DNA of 64,000 nucleotides, taken from positions 1 to 64,000 of the forward strand of contig BTQZ01000008.1 of assembly GCA_036986135.1 (NCBI GenBank). Reading direction: 5' to 3'. This document shows positions 50,166-58,687 of this stretch, one piece after another; position 1 is the first letter of the stretch; every line of letters starts with the position of its first letter. The notes under the pieces were generated by a model. That model was not told the origin of the DNA. It did no database searches and saw nothing but the letters and a program-made list of their open reading frames with translations. Position numbers and translations under genes: made by a program. The stretch is from JADFRG01 sp036986135 (GTDB taxonomy: Bacteria; Chloroflexota; Anaerolineae; Anaerolineales; E44-bin32).

Positions 50166-51680
50166 ATGGACGAGCGGAATGTGGTGACCAGCATGAGTAA
50201 TCCAATCCCACAATCCCATGCGAATAACGAAGAGCACCAGCAGAGCAGGCCGAGCGAGTCACGCGTCGCATTCCGAGCTGCTCGGGCAGAGCAATGGGAC
50301 AACGTAGCGTTAAACCTGGACAAGTTGCGATGGTGGGGCAAACACTATCAGTCACTTCTTGCGAAAGCGTACCAATTCGTAGTGCCGTCAGACTTAATGG
50401 TGCTTGAACTCGGATGCGGTCAGGGAGATCTATTGTCTGCACTCAAACCAGAACTTGGGGTAGGAATTGATATCTCGATTGAAATGTTACGAATGGCCAA
50501 ATTGCGACACCCTCATCTCGAGTTCATCCAGGCCGACGCGCAATTTATTCCCTTCACCCAGGACTTTGACGCAGTCATCCTTTCAGACCTTGTCAATGAC
50601 CTCTGGGACGTCCAAACCGTATTTGAGAACCTGCAAATCGTGGCTCATTCTCGGACGAGAATCATCTTGAACACCTACAGCAGGCTATGGGAGCTCCCGC
50701 TCTCCGTCGCGCAGAGTTTCCGCCTGGCAAAACCCGTTTTGCAGCAGAATTGGTTCACGGTTGATGATCTCAAGGGCTTGTTTAGAATAGCTGGCTTTGA
50801 GGTCATTCGAGTTTGGCAGGAAATCATGTTCCCGCTGAGGCTCCCTCTCATATCTCCGCTGGCAAATAGGGTCATGGTTAGATTCTGGCCGTTGCGGCAT
50901 CTTGCTATGACCAATTTCATCATTGCGCGTCTCTCTCCAAAACAGATTCAAAAGGAGGAATCGCCGAGCATGAGCGTAATCGTACCGGCTAGGAACGAAG
51001 CTGGGAACATAGCCGGAGTTTTCGAACGAGTACCTTACAAAGGGAGGGATATCGAGCTGATATTTGTTGAGGGACATTCCCAAGATCAAACGTGGCGAAC
51101 TATCGGTGAGGAGATTCGCCTCCACCCTGATGTTCCCGCTCGACTGTTCAAGCAGGAAGGTGTCGGGAAGGCGGATGCAGTGCGCCTTGGATTCGCCCAC
51201 GCAAGAGGAGATATGCTCGCAATCCTTGACGCGGACCTGTCAGTTGCTCCCGAGAATTTGCCTCGGTTCTTCGATGTTCTGATCTCAGGGGAAGGCGAAT
51301 TTGTGAATGGGGTGAGACTGACCTATCCAATGGAGCGGGAGGCAATGCGATTCTCAAACCTACTCGGGAACAAGCTATTTGGATGGGCGTTCTCATGGTT
51401 GCTTGGACAGAAAGTACGCGACACTCTATGCGGAACCAAGGCATTGTGGAAGTCAGACTACGATAGGATCGCCGAGAACCGATCTTATTTTGGAGATTTT
51501 GACCCATTCGGTGACTTTGACCTGCTATTTGGCGCTGCCAAGCTCAATCTTAGGATCATCGATCTTCCTATTCGCTACCGTCGGCGACGGTACGGGCAGA
51601 CTAATATCCAACGATGGAGACATGGCTGGCTCCTTCTGAGAATGGTGATCTTTGCGATGAGGCGGCTTAAGTTCGTTTAG
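50166..51680 (+). CDS. Fusion of SAM-dependent methyltransferase and GT2 glycosyltransferase
   Basis: The 504-residue protein has an N-terminal class I methyltransferase domain (SAM loop MVLELGCGQGDLL, acidic GVGIDIS; about 60-230). After a linker it has a GT-A family 2 glycosyltransferase (SVIVPARNEAGNIAGVFERV, metal-type Asp pair in MLAILDADLSVAPE, DTLCGTKALWKSDY; about 265-500). It likely builds and methylates a lipid- or surface-linked glycan. ATG 50166 is chosen for the AGGGAAG just upstream. It lies in an AT-richer patch after transposase debris and is followed by another methyltransferase. Confidence 0.82.
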   Translation: MDERNVVTSMSNPIPQSHANNEEHQQSRPSESRVAFRAARAEQWDNVALNLDKLRWWGKHYQSLLAKAYQFVVPSDLMVLELGCGQGDLLSALKPELGVGIDISIEMLRMAKLRHPHLEFIQADAQFIPFTQDFDAVILSDLVNDLWDVQTVFENLQIVAHSRTRIILNTYSRLWELPLSVAQSFRLAKPVLQQNWFTVDDLKGLFRIAGFEVIRVWQEIMFPLRLPLISPLANRVMVRFWPLRHLAMTNFIIARLSPKQIQKEESPSMSVIVPARNEAGNIAGVFERVPYKGRDIELIFVEGHSQDQTWRTIGEEIRLHPDVPARLFKQEGVGKADAVRLGFAHARGDMLAILDADLSVAPENLPRFFDVLISGEGEFVNGVRLTYPMEREAMRFSNLLGNKLFGWAFSWLLGQKVRDTLCGTKALWKSDYDRIAENRSYFGDFDPFGDFDLLFGAAKLNLRIIDLPIRYRRRRYGQTNIQRWRHGWLLLRMVIFAMRRLKFV

Positions 51681-51723
51681 GGATAGCCATATACTCCTCT
51701 CGGCGTTCGAAATCAGAGCTTGT

Positions 51724-52455
51724 ATGGACCTTGACGATCCACAGACGACTATCGAACGAAGACGAATCCTGGGTGAGAAAGACTTTCTTCGGATGATCTA
51801 TGAGGAATGGTATTTATCCCTCTCTGAATTGCTCAGCGATGAGAATACTCCAGTTCTTGAGGTCGGCTCTGGCGCCGGGTTTATGAGAGATTTCGTACCT
51901 CATCTGATAGCGTCTGATATAGCCAGGATCCCTGGCATCGCCGTGATCCTTAACGCTGGCAAGCTGAGTTTTGCAAATGAATCGCTGGGCGCAATCGTCA
52001 TGACAAATGTGTTGCATCATATGCCCAGGCCGCGGACCTTCTTTAAAGAGGTTTCTCGCTGTCTGAAAGCAGGCGGCCTACTGGCAATGATCGAGCCTTG
52101 GGTGACAAAATGGTCGCAGTTCGTCTACACACGGCTACATCACGAGCCTTTCATCCCCGATTCACCTCGGTGGGAATTCGAATCAACTGGCCCACTGAGC
52201 GGAGCGAATGGGGCACTCCCTTGGATTATCTTTGAGCGGGATAGGCAGATTTTCGAGTTGGAATTCCCCCATTTGGATATTCTCGATGTTGGTTTGACCA
52301 TGCCCTTTCGGTACATCGTGTCTGGAGGTTTTTCGCGAATTGCGCTGATGCCCCCGGGGCTTTTTGCACCATGGAAGTACATGGAGGGTTTGCTTAAGCC
52401 GAGGCTCGGCCACCTGGCGATGTTCGCTCAGATTACAGTCATAAAGCGGACATGA
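51724..52455 (+). CDS. Class I SAM-dependent methyltransferase
   Basis: The 243-residue protein has the SAM-binding motif VLEVGSGAGFMRDFVP (about 45-60), a Methyltransf_11-like IVMTNVLHHMPRPRTFFKEVSRCL region and LLAMIEPW. The substrate is unknown. It follows the methyltransferase-GT2 fusion by 43 bp and probably acts in the same glycan or lipid pathway. Base composition matches the AT-richer patch. Confidence 0.8.
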   Translation: MDLDDPQTTIERRRILGEKDFLRMIYEEWYLSLSELLSDENTPVLEVGSGAGFMRDFVPHLIASDIARIPGIAVILNAGKLSFANESLGAIVMTNVLHHMPRPRTFFKEVSRCLKAGGLLAMIEPWVTKWSQFVYTRLHHEPFIPDSPRWEFESTGPLSGANGALPWIIFERDRQIFELEFPHLDILDVGLTMPFRYIVSGGFSRIALMPPGLFAPWKYMEGLLKPRLGHLAMFAQITVIKRT

Positions 52456-52952
52456 GCACTTGGCGAACTCTTGCTCGTTCCGGTTCCAACCTGAATTGAC
52501 TATGAATTTCCGTCCAGACTTCTAGGGTATCAAGAAATCGATCATCATCATAATTATTCGCCGCTTTTGCCAGGATTCGCGCCAGACCCGGCCTCAGTTA
52601 ACCAGGCTGAACTCAGAGGTCTGGTGTGAAGGAGAAAGCGACATATCCCAGGAGGCGGAGAAATGTATTGCTCGGATCTAGCTACCTCTCGCACCCGCAG
52701 CCGACCCTCTCAGCCGTATAACTAAGGCCGAACCCATGCTCGCCAAAGTGCACACCGCGGCGGTGGTGGGGCTTGAGATCGAGCTGCCTTAAGTCTGCGC
52801 TACTATGCTCGGCCTGTTAGCAGTGTGCCTTGGCCGGCCCCCTGACATCCTTTAATGGTGAAGTTTCGCATCCGATAGCACGCGGATTCGAATCGATGTA
52901 GGATTGCCCGCCTCACGGATGAGCCGAGCGCCGCAGCCGCACTTCAATCTTA
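52456..52952. other. Gene-poor stretch at the right border of the atypical patch
   Basis: About 500 bp without an intact gene. It holds the 18-codon comM stub described separately (52736-52792) and otherwise short, unrelated open frames. No tRNA, terminator or clear promoter was found. The character suggests past rearrangement. Confidence 0.5.
52736..52792 (+). pseudogene. comM: Truncated N-terminus of comM (Mg chelatase-like ATPase)
   Basis: ATG 52736 opens MLAKVHTAAVVGLEIELP and then hits TAA. The first 14 residues are the highly conserved start of ComM/YifB-family ATPases (MLAKVxSxAxxGLE...). The rest of the roughly 500-residue gene is missing, so an insertion or deletion has cut it off. 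ComM helps branch migration during transformation in other bacteria. Confidence 0.6.
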
Positions 52953-53825
52953 ATGTCTGAACTTCCCGAAACTCCCTCTGAGGCGAACGGGCGACCCCGA
53001 AGACGTTCCTTTCTCCTTTTACTGCTCATTCCACTGATGTTGGGAATTGCAATCGCGGCCATGATCCCCCGCCCCGTGGTGGGTCTGATCTATCTGCGCG
53101 ATGCCATTCAGGCCTTTTCATCGGCCGAGATGATCGCACAGATTCAGTACGCCAGGGATCAGCCTGAGATCCGAGCCGTAGTGCTGGTCATCGACAGCCC
53201 GGGCGGCACCGTCATAGACACGGAGGCCGTCTACCTGGAGCTCGCTAAACTGAGGGAGCAGAAGCCGGTGGTGACGATGGCGCAGGGTGTGGCCGCCAGC
53301 GGAGCATACTACCTCTCGGTTGGCACAGACTACATATTCGCCGGCCCTTCCTCGCCCATCGGTAATGTGGGCGTGCTCTCTCAGCTTCCGCCGGCACCTG
53401 GCGTCTTCGAAGATACCGTGTCCACCGGCCCGTACAAGCTGTTTGGATCGGCGCGCGACGCGCAGCTCCGCCGAATGGAGGCCATCAAGCAGGCGTTTTA
53501 CCAGGCAGTGAGTCTCGGAAGGGGAGATGCGCTTCGGATCGGTCCGGAAACCCTGCTTCGCGGCGAGATCTGGTTGGGCGGGGAGGCGATGCGGTTGGGA
53601 TTGGTGGACGAATTGGGTTCGGTCAGCCAAGCCATCCAACACGCGGCAGAGATGGCGCAAATCGCAAATTACAAGGTCGAGAATCTGCGTGAGCCGGCAG
53701 GCTTGTCCTCTGAGTTATTCTTCCCCTTCTTCATGGAGACCGAGGAGGGCGCGCTGACCCCATATCCCCGGCAGTCGGGTCTGTACCTGCTTTGGGTTCC
53801 GCCTTCCGAGGGGGCCGCTCCATGA
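52953..53825 (+). CDS. sppA: SppA-like S49 signal peptide peptidase
   Basis: The 290-residue membrane protease has one N-terminal helix (SFLLLLLIPLMLGIAIAA). Its S49 core shows IDSPGGTV, catalytic Ser in VAASGAYYLSVGTDYIFA and SPIGNVGV, and the catalytic Lys region TGPYKLFGSA. It would cut remnant signal peptides in the membrane. Half-length S49 enzymes like this usually act as oligomers. The stop overlaps the following gene as ATGA, so the products may work together. Confidence 0.9.
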   Translation: MSELPETPSEANGRPRRRSFLLLLLIPLMLGIAIAAMIPRPVVGLIYLRDAIQAFSSAEMIAQIQYARDQPEIRAVVLVIDSPGGTVIDTEAVYLELAKLREQKPVVTMAQGVAASGAYYLSVGTDYIFAGPSSPIGNVGVLSQLPPAPGVFEDTVSTGPYKLFGSARDAQLRRMEAIKQAFYQAVSLGRGDALRIGPETLLRGEIWLGGEAMRLGLVDELGSVSQAIQHAAEMAQIANYKVENLREPAGLSSELFFPFFMETEEGALTPYPRQSGLYLLWVPPSEGAAP

Positions 53826-55276
53826 AACGCGGGGCCATCCTGATCCTGGTCGGAATGGGCCTATTGCTGATCCCGATCGTTGGCCGTGCGCTCTGGTTCT
53901 ACCGGGGTTCCTATCAGCCGCCGGACGAGATTGCCTTGCCGGCCTTTTCTGAGATCACAATCCCACAGCCACCGGTTGGGGAAGCGCGCTCCCTCCCAGA
54001 TGAACGGCCAGCGCCCATATCCAGCGTGGTCTTAGTCGACGCCGCTCACTCCAATCGATTCGATATCTCAGAACTTGAGACGTTGACCCGTGCGCTTTCA
54101 GCGCGTGGAGCCGCGGTCCAGGTCTTGGATTCGAATGCCGAATTCGATGAGCTCGGTCTGGAGGGACGCCTGAAGTTCGTGAACGCGTTTGTCGTGGTGG
54201 CGCCCTTCGAATCCTTCACCGCCTCCGAGGTTGAGTCCGTCAGACGCTTCGTCGAGCGGGACGGTCGTCTGCTGGTGATCCTGGATCCCACGCGATCCAG
54301 CTCCGATGCGGAGCTATTCGGCTTCAATGATGACGCCAAAGGAGGCGATGTCGCGGCTGCGAACCAATTGCTGGAGCCGCTAGACCTCGCCTTCTCAAAC
54401 GACTACCTCTACGACCTGGTGGAGAACGAGGGTAATTTCCGGAACGTATTTTTCGAGATCTTCAACGAGAGCCCGTTGACCAAAGACCTCGCCACTCTGA
54501 CAATGTACGCTGCTCGTTCGGTTTACACGGAGGCCGGTACCCCGCTGGTGTTAGGCGGTGAGACTGTGTTTTCTTCGACCACCGATACCGGAGGCGGGCT
54601 CTCGGTCGCCGCCTTAAGCCCCAATGAGGGTGCTCTGGCTCTCGGGGATTTGACCTTCCTCCAGCCGCCGTACGACAATGTGACGGACAACCGTCAGTTC
54701 ATCGATAACCTTGCTGATTACCTGATTGCGGGTGATCGTGAGGTGGCGCTTGAGGACCTGCCATTCGTCTTCACCGGGCCGGTGGCATTGGTTCAAAGCG
54801 GAGACTTTTCCTTGCAGGCAGAGACCTTGTCCGCGCTGCAAGCCGTAAAAGGCACCCTGCGCGCGGCGGGGATCATGCTGATCTTTCCTGAGGAGCCCGC
54901 GCCGGATGGAGATCGACTCGTTCTCGGTCTGTTTGAGCCGGACCCCGATCTCGAAGACTACCTTGCCCCCCTCGAGATCACGCTTCCCTCTGACGACCCG
55001 GATGGGCTGCTTCACGTACCCGGATTCGGGGCGCTCAACCCCGCTGGCATAGGAGTCGTGGGCGTTGTTCGTGACGAAGGGGGCACGACGCTCGTCCTCC
55101 TGGCCGAAGACGAGGAGCGGCTTGTCTCACTTCTGGAAAGCATGAGCTCCGACTTACTGGAAGGCTGCCTCGTGCAGGGCGCCTATGGCCTGTGCAAGGT
55201 TGGCGAGGGCGAGGGCTTCGGTGCGGCAGACGAATTGGAGTTCGATCTGGACTTCGAAGAAGCCTTCTCCGATTAG
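53822..55276 (+). CDS. Membrane-anchored DUF4350-like protein
   Basis: The 484-residue protein has one N-terminal transmembrane helix (AILILVGMGLLLIPIVGRAL). A long extracytoplasmic region begins SSVVLVDAAHSNRFDISELE and continues VVVAPFESFTASEVESVRRF and GRLLVILDPT, resembling the Rossmann-like GATase/DUF4350 fold found next to ABC-2 type systems. The acidic C-terminus is unassigned. ATG 53822 is chosen for the 4-bp overlap with the S49 peptidase gene. Function unknown. Confidence 0.62.
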   Translation: MKRGAILILVGMGLLLIPIVGRALWFYRGSYQPPDEIALPAFSEITIPQPPVGEARSLPDERPAPISSVVLVDAAHSNRFDISELETLTRALSARGAAVQVLDSNAEFDELGLEGRLKFVNAFVVVAPFESFTASEVESVRRFVERDGRLLVILDPTRSSSDAELFGFNDDAKGGDVAAANQLLEPLDLAFSNDYLYDLVENEGNFRNVFFEIFNESPLTKDLATLTMYAARSVYTEAGTPLVLGGETVFSSTTDTGGGLSVAALSPNEGALALGDLTFLQPPYDNVTDNRQFIDNLADYLIAGDREVALEDLPFVFTGPVALVQSGDFSLQAETLSALQAVKGTLRAAGIMLIFPEEPAPDGDRLVLGLFEPDPDLEDYLAPLEITLPSDDPDGLLHVPGFGALNPAGIGVVGVVRDEGGTTLVLLAEDEERLVSLLESMSSDLLEGCLVQGAYGLCKVGEGEGFGAADELEFDLDFEEAFSD

Positions 55277-55297
55277 CTCGCTCCCGTCGAGAGCTCA

Positions 55298-56623
55298 GTG
55301 ACCCAACCGAACCATTTCCGAACTTGCCTCTTGATTGTGTTGGGCGTCGTATCGGCCGCCTGCCAGACGGTGGCCGTCACGCCCACGGCGAGCCCCAGCC
55401 CCTCGTCGACACCTCCACCCCCCACTCCGATCCCGCCTATTCGAGTGATTTCGTACCATCTGTCGCCGGGATCCGCTCCCGGCGAGTGGCGCGTCGTCGG
55501 CCTTATCGAGAATCAAGGCCAAGTCACTTTCGGCCGTGTCGAACTTGGCATAAGCCTAATAGACACCGCGGGAAAAACGATCGCAGGTAGCTCGACGGGG
55601 GCGCTGATGTCGAACCTGCTTCCTGGCGAAGCCAGTCCATTCTCCTTGACCCTCGAGGCCGCGACCGCTCCTGCTGAGGCGCGTGTCGAACCGCTGGCCT
55701 TCGAGGCCGCTGATGGTCCGCCTGGCGGCCATCAGCGGGCCGAATTGATCTCTGAGCTGGAGGAGTTCTTCATCACCGGGAGCGGTGAGCTTGCCGTATT
55801 GGGGTTCGTCACCAATCCCGGGCGCAGCTCTGTTTCGTTGGAATCGCTCAGCTTTCTAGGGCGGGGCCCGGACGGCATTGAGAAGCTAGTGGCGGCGATG
55901 CAATTTGGACCCAATCGGCTCGCCCCGGGGGAAACGGCACCGTTCATGGCTCTGGCGCCAGAGAACCCGGGAGCCGTCCAGTGGACCCCATATCATGATG
56001 GAGTGGTCGCCGAGCCACCAAGTGCTGGAGCGTTGGAAATCCGCGGGGATCCGCAGCTTCATCTCACCGCGCAAGGTGCGCCATTTGTGGTCGGCACACT
56101 GGCCAATTCAGGTACGACAGCCTCCACTGGTTACGTGCTGGTCAGCCTACTGCATGGAAGTCGGCTCATTGGGCTGTGGGAGATCGAGATTCCACGCCCA
56201 CTGCAGGCCGGAGAACAGCTCGCCTTCACGGCGTTTGGCTTTCCCGGTGTCAATCTGCGGTTTGATGCGCGCGATGCAAGCGCGATCCGCGTAGATACGC
56301 GGGTAGAAGAGTCGCTTGCCGGCCAAACGAAGACACCGGTCGTCCTGGCAGTCGATGTCTCTGCATTTCATTCTGTGGGATCCGCAATATTCATTCGCGG
56401 TACCATGCGCAATTCCACGGAGGTTGATGTGGAGGCGGCCAGGGTCTACGCCGAGGTTCGATCCTCGCTTGGCGAGCTGGTCACCGCGGGCTGGTCTTCG
56501 GCCGAGTCCCTGGAACCAGATGGCAGCACCGTGTTCGTACTGAACCTCCCCATCCCTGTGGGAATGGATGCAACCCTCGCAGAGTATGACCTGCGTGCCA
56601 TCGGGCAAGAGATACAGCCATAG
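55298..56623 (+). CDS. Predicted lipoprotein with FxLYD-like beta-sandwich repeats
   Basis: The 441-residue protein has a lipobox (VVSAAC), a Ser/Pro/Thr linker and about three beta-sandwich modules. Each has a pattern such as GEWRVVGLIENQGQ, ELAVLGFVTNPGRSSV and SAIFIRGTMRNSTEVDVEA, like FxLYD domains of extracellular proteins. No catalytic motif is seen, so a binding or structural role at the surface is likely. The start is GTG 55298. It follows the DUF4350-like gene by 21 bp. Confidence 0.65.
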   Translation: MTQPNHFRTCLLIVLGVVSAACQTVAVTPTASPSPSSTPPPPTPIPPIRVISYHLSPGSAPGEWRVVGLIENQGQVTFGRVELGISLIDTAGKTIAGSSTGALMSNLLPGEASPFSLTLEAATAPAEARVEPLAFEAADGPPGGHQRAELISELEEFFITGSGELAVLGFVTNPGRSSVSLESLSFLGRGPDGIEKLVAAMQFGPNRLAPGETAPFMALAPENPGAVQWTPYHDGVVAEPPSAGALEIRGDPQLHLTAQGAPFVVGTLANSGTTASTGYVLVSLLHGSRLIGLWEIEIPRPLQAGEQLAFTAFGFPGVNLRFDARDASAIRVDTRVEESLAGQTKTPVVLAVDVSAFHSVGSAIFIRGTMRNSTEVDVEAARVYAEVRSSLGELVTAGWSSAESLEPDGSTVFVLNLPIPVGMDATLAEYDLRAIGQEIQP

Positions 56624-56629
56624 GCCCTC

Positions 56630-56638
56630 TGATATAAT
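56630..56638 (+). promoter_or_regulatory. Extended -10 promoter of the pyruvate dehydrogenase operon
   Basis: TGATATAAT is an exact extended -10 (TGnTATAAT); the -35 region is poor, as often seen with this class. Transcription would start near 56645, giving a leader of about 80 nt. Confidence 0.6.
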
Positions 56639-56645
56639 CTCGCCG

Positions 56646-56707
56646 GCCCCGGTCCCCCGGGGCACATCGTTACCCCCCGCAACCTGGTGAGATTGCGGGT
56701 GTTCACC
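56646..56707 (+). promoter_or_regulatory. Structured leader of the pyruvate dehydrogenase operon
   Basis: Two hairpins: GCCCCGG (56646-56652)/CCGGGGC (56657-56663) and CCCGCAA (56676-56682)/TTGCGGG (56693-56699). The loop of the second holds GGTGA (56686-56690), complementary to TCACC (56703-56707), which would make an H-type pseudoknot about 7 nt before the GGAG ribosome-binding site. Whether it regulates translation is inference. Confidence 0.4.
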
Positions 56708-56725
56708 CTAGCGTGGAGTGTCATC

Positions 56726-57715
56726 ATGGCTGAAGCAGATGTAGCGCTAAAGGCGTTGGACGAGAAGGAAATGCTGCGTCTCTACCATGAAATGGTTCTG
56801 ATCCGGCGCCTGGAGGAAGAATCCGCCCGCCTCTATCAACAAGGAAAGATCGGCGGTTTCCTCCACCTTTATATTGGCCAGGAGGCGGTTGCCAGCGGCC
56901 TGCTCTCGGTTCGTCGGCCTGAAGATCGTGTCATTACGGCCTATCGGGACCACGGCGTAGCGATTGCCTCTGGGATCGAGGCCAAGTATGTGGTGGCCGA
57001 GTTGCTAGGCAAGGCCACCGGCTCTGCCAAGGGTAGGGGCGGCTCGATGCACCTGGCAGATGTGGACCTCAACTTCTGGGGTGGGCATGCGATCGTTGGT
57101 GCGCATTTGCCGCTCGCGGCCGGCATGGCTATGGCAGACAAATACAGAGGAGACTCAGGCGTTACGATCTGCATGTTTGGCGACGGCGCCACCAACATCG
57201 GGTACTTCCACGAAGCGCTGAATCTGTCGATGGTGTGGGATCTGCCCGTGCTCTGGGTCTGCGAAAACAACCAGTACGGTATGGGAACCTCGGTCGAACG
57301 TGCCTCGGCGGTCGAGGAGATCCGCCAAAAGGCCGAAGGCTATCAGATGCCCAATTCAAGAGTCAATGGAATGAACGTCCTCGAGGTTCGCAGCGCAGCC
57401 GAAGAGACGCTTGGATACGTCCGCGAGAACGGCACTCCCTACTTCTTGGAAGTAATCACCTACCGCTATCAAGGGCACTCCATAGGGGATCCGGAGCGCT
57501 ACCGTGAGCGCGACGAGGTCGATCAATGGCGCGAGGACGATCCGATCGGCATTTTCCGCGCTCATCTTATGGATGCCGGCAACTTCACCGCCGACGAACT
57601 TAAGCAGGAAGAGGAGCTTGTGGATCGCGAAGTCGAAGAGGCGGTCGAATTTGCCGAATCCAGCCCGGATCCGCCCCCCGAAGCCCTGTTCGAGGATATC
57701 TACGCAGAAGAGTAA
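56726..57715 (+). CDS. pdhA: Pyruvate dehydrogenase E1 component, alpha subunit
   Basis: E1 decarboxylates pyruvate with thiamine diphosphate and passes the acetyl group to E2. The 329 residues show GGFLHLYIGQEAVASG (about 42-57), RGGSMHLAD and the ThDP/Mg motif FGDGATNIGYFHEALN ending with ENNQYGMGT. The regulatory-loop region YRYQGHSIGDPERYR is present. It could act on another 2-oxo acid or acetoin. ATG 56726 is chosen because GGAG lies 7 nt upstream; the longer frame adds 13 unlikely residues. Confidence 0.92.
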   Translation: MAEADVALKALDEKEMLRLYHEMVLIRRLEEESARLYQQGKIGGFLHLYIGQEAVASGLLSVRRPEDRVITAYRDHGVAIASGIEAKYVVAELLGKATGSAKGRGGSMHLADVDLNFWGGHAIVGAHLPLAAGMAMADKYRGDSGVTICMFGDGATNIGYFHEALNLSMVWDLPVLWVCENNQYGMGTSVERASAVEEIRQKAEGYQMPNSRVNGMNVLEVRSAAEETLGYVRENGTPYFLEVITYRYQGHSIGDPERYRERDEVDQWREDDPIGIFRAHLMDAGNFTADELKQEEELVDREVEEAVEFAESSPDPPPEALFEDIYAEE

Positions 57716-58687
57716 ATGGCCGAAATTACGATGCGGGAGGCGATCTCGCAAGCCCTGTGGGAAGAGATGGAGCGCGATGAGCGCGTCTTTATCATGGGTG
57801 AGGAAGTTGGATTGTGGGGCGGCACCTATGCCGTCACCCGCGGCTTCTACGACCACTTCGGAGCCGAGCGTGTACGGGACACACCCATTGCCGAGGGCGT
57901 GATCGTTGGCGCGGCCAATGGGGCCGCCATGGCCGGGCTGAGGCCGGTGGCGGAACTGATGACCATCAATTTCGCATTCCTGGCCATGGACCAGATTGTG
58001 AACGGCTCGGCCAAATTGCGAGCCATGTTCGGCGGGCAATTCACCGTCCCGATCGTCATTCGCGCGGTCGGGGGCGGAGGGCGCCAACTCGGCTCCACTC
58101 ACTCTCAGACCCCGGATGTCGTGTTTGCACACTTTCCGGGCATGAAAGTCATCGCTCCCGCCACCCCCTACGACGCAAAGGGACTGCTCAAGGCCGCCAT
58201 TCGGACAGAAGACCCCGTGATGTTTATTGAGCACGCGACGATGTACCAGACCAAGGGTGAGGTACCTGAAGGCGACTACCTGGAGCCGATCGGGGTCTCC
58301 AAGGTGCAGCGCGAAGGTACAGATGTCACCATCGTTACCTACTCGAAGGGTCTCCAGCTTTCGCTCCAGGCTGCTGAGCAGCTTGCTGCAGACGGCATCG
58401 AGGCGCAGATCATCGACCTTCGCTCTCTTCGTCCATTGGACTTGGGACCTGCTATCGAATCTCTGAAGCGCACGAACCGCGCGGTAGTCGTCGAAGAAGG
58501 CTGGCGCTCCTATGGTGTGGGAGCCGAAGTCGCCAGCCGGCTCTATGAGCAGGCTTTCGACTATTTCGATGCTCCGGTAAAACGCGTGGCGCAGGTCGAG
58601 GTTCCCCTTCCTTACAATCGTGAGCTGGAGCAGATGGCGCTGCCTCAAGTTGGAGACATCGTGAAGGCTGTCCAGGAGGTGCTCTAG
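57716..58687 (+). CDS. pdhB: Pyruvate dehydrogenase E1 component, beta subunit
   Basis: The 323-residue partner of E1alpha completes the ThDP site: MGEEVGLWGGTYAVTRG (about 27-43), DTPIAEGVIVGAANGAAMAG with the conserved Glu, and GSTHSQTPDVVFAHFPGMKV. The C-terminal transketolase domain has VVVEEGWRSYGVGAEVAS. Its ATG follows the E1alpha stop directly (TAAATG), so both subunits are made together. Confidence 0.94.
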   Translation: MAEITMREAISQALWEEMERDERVFIMGEEVGLWGGTYAVTRGFYDHFGAERVRDTPIAEGVIVGAANGAAMAGLRPVAELMTINFAFLAMDQIVNGSAKLRAMFGGQFTVPIVIRAVGGGGRQLGSTHSQTPDVVFAHFPGMKVIAPATPYDAKGLLKAAIRTEDPVMFIEHATMYQTKGEVPEGDYLEPIGVSKVQREGTDVTIVTYSKGLQLSLQAAEQLAADGIEAQIIDLRSLRPLDLGPAIESLKRTNRAVVVEEGWRSYGVGAEVASRLYEQAFDYFDAPVKRVAQVEVPLPYNRELEQMALPQVGDIVKAVQEVL

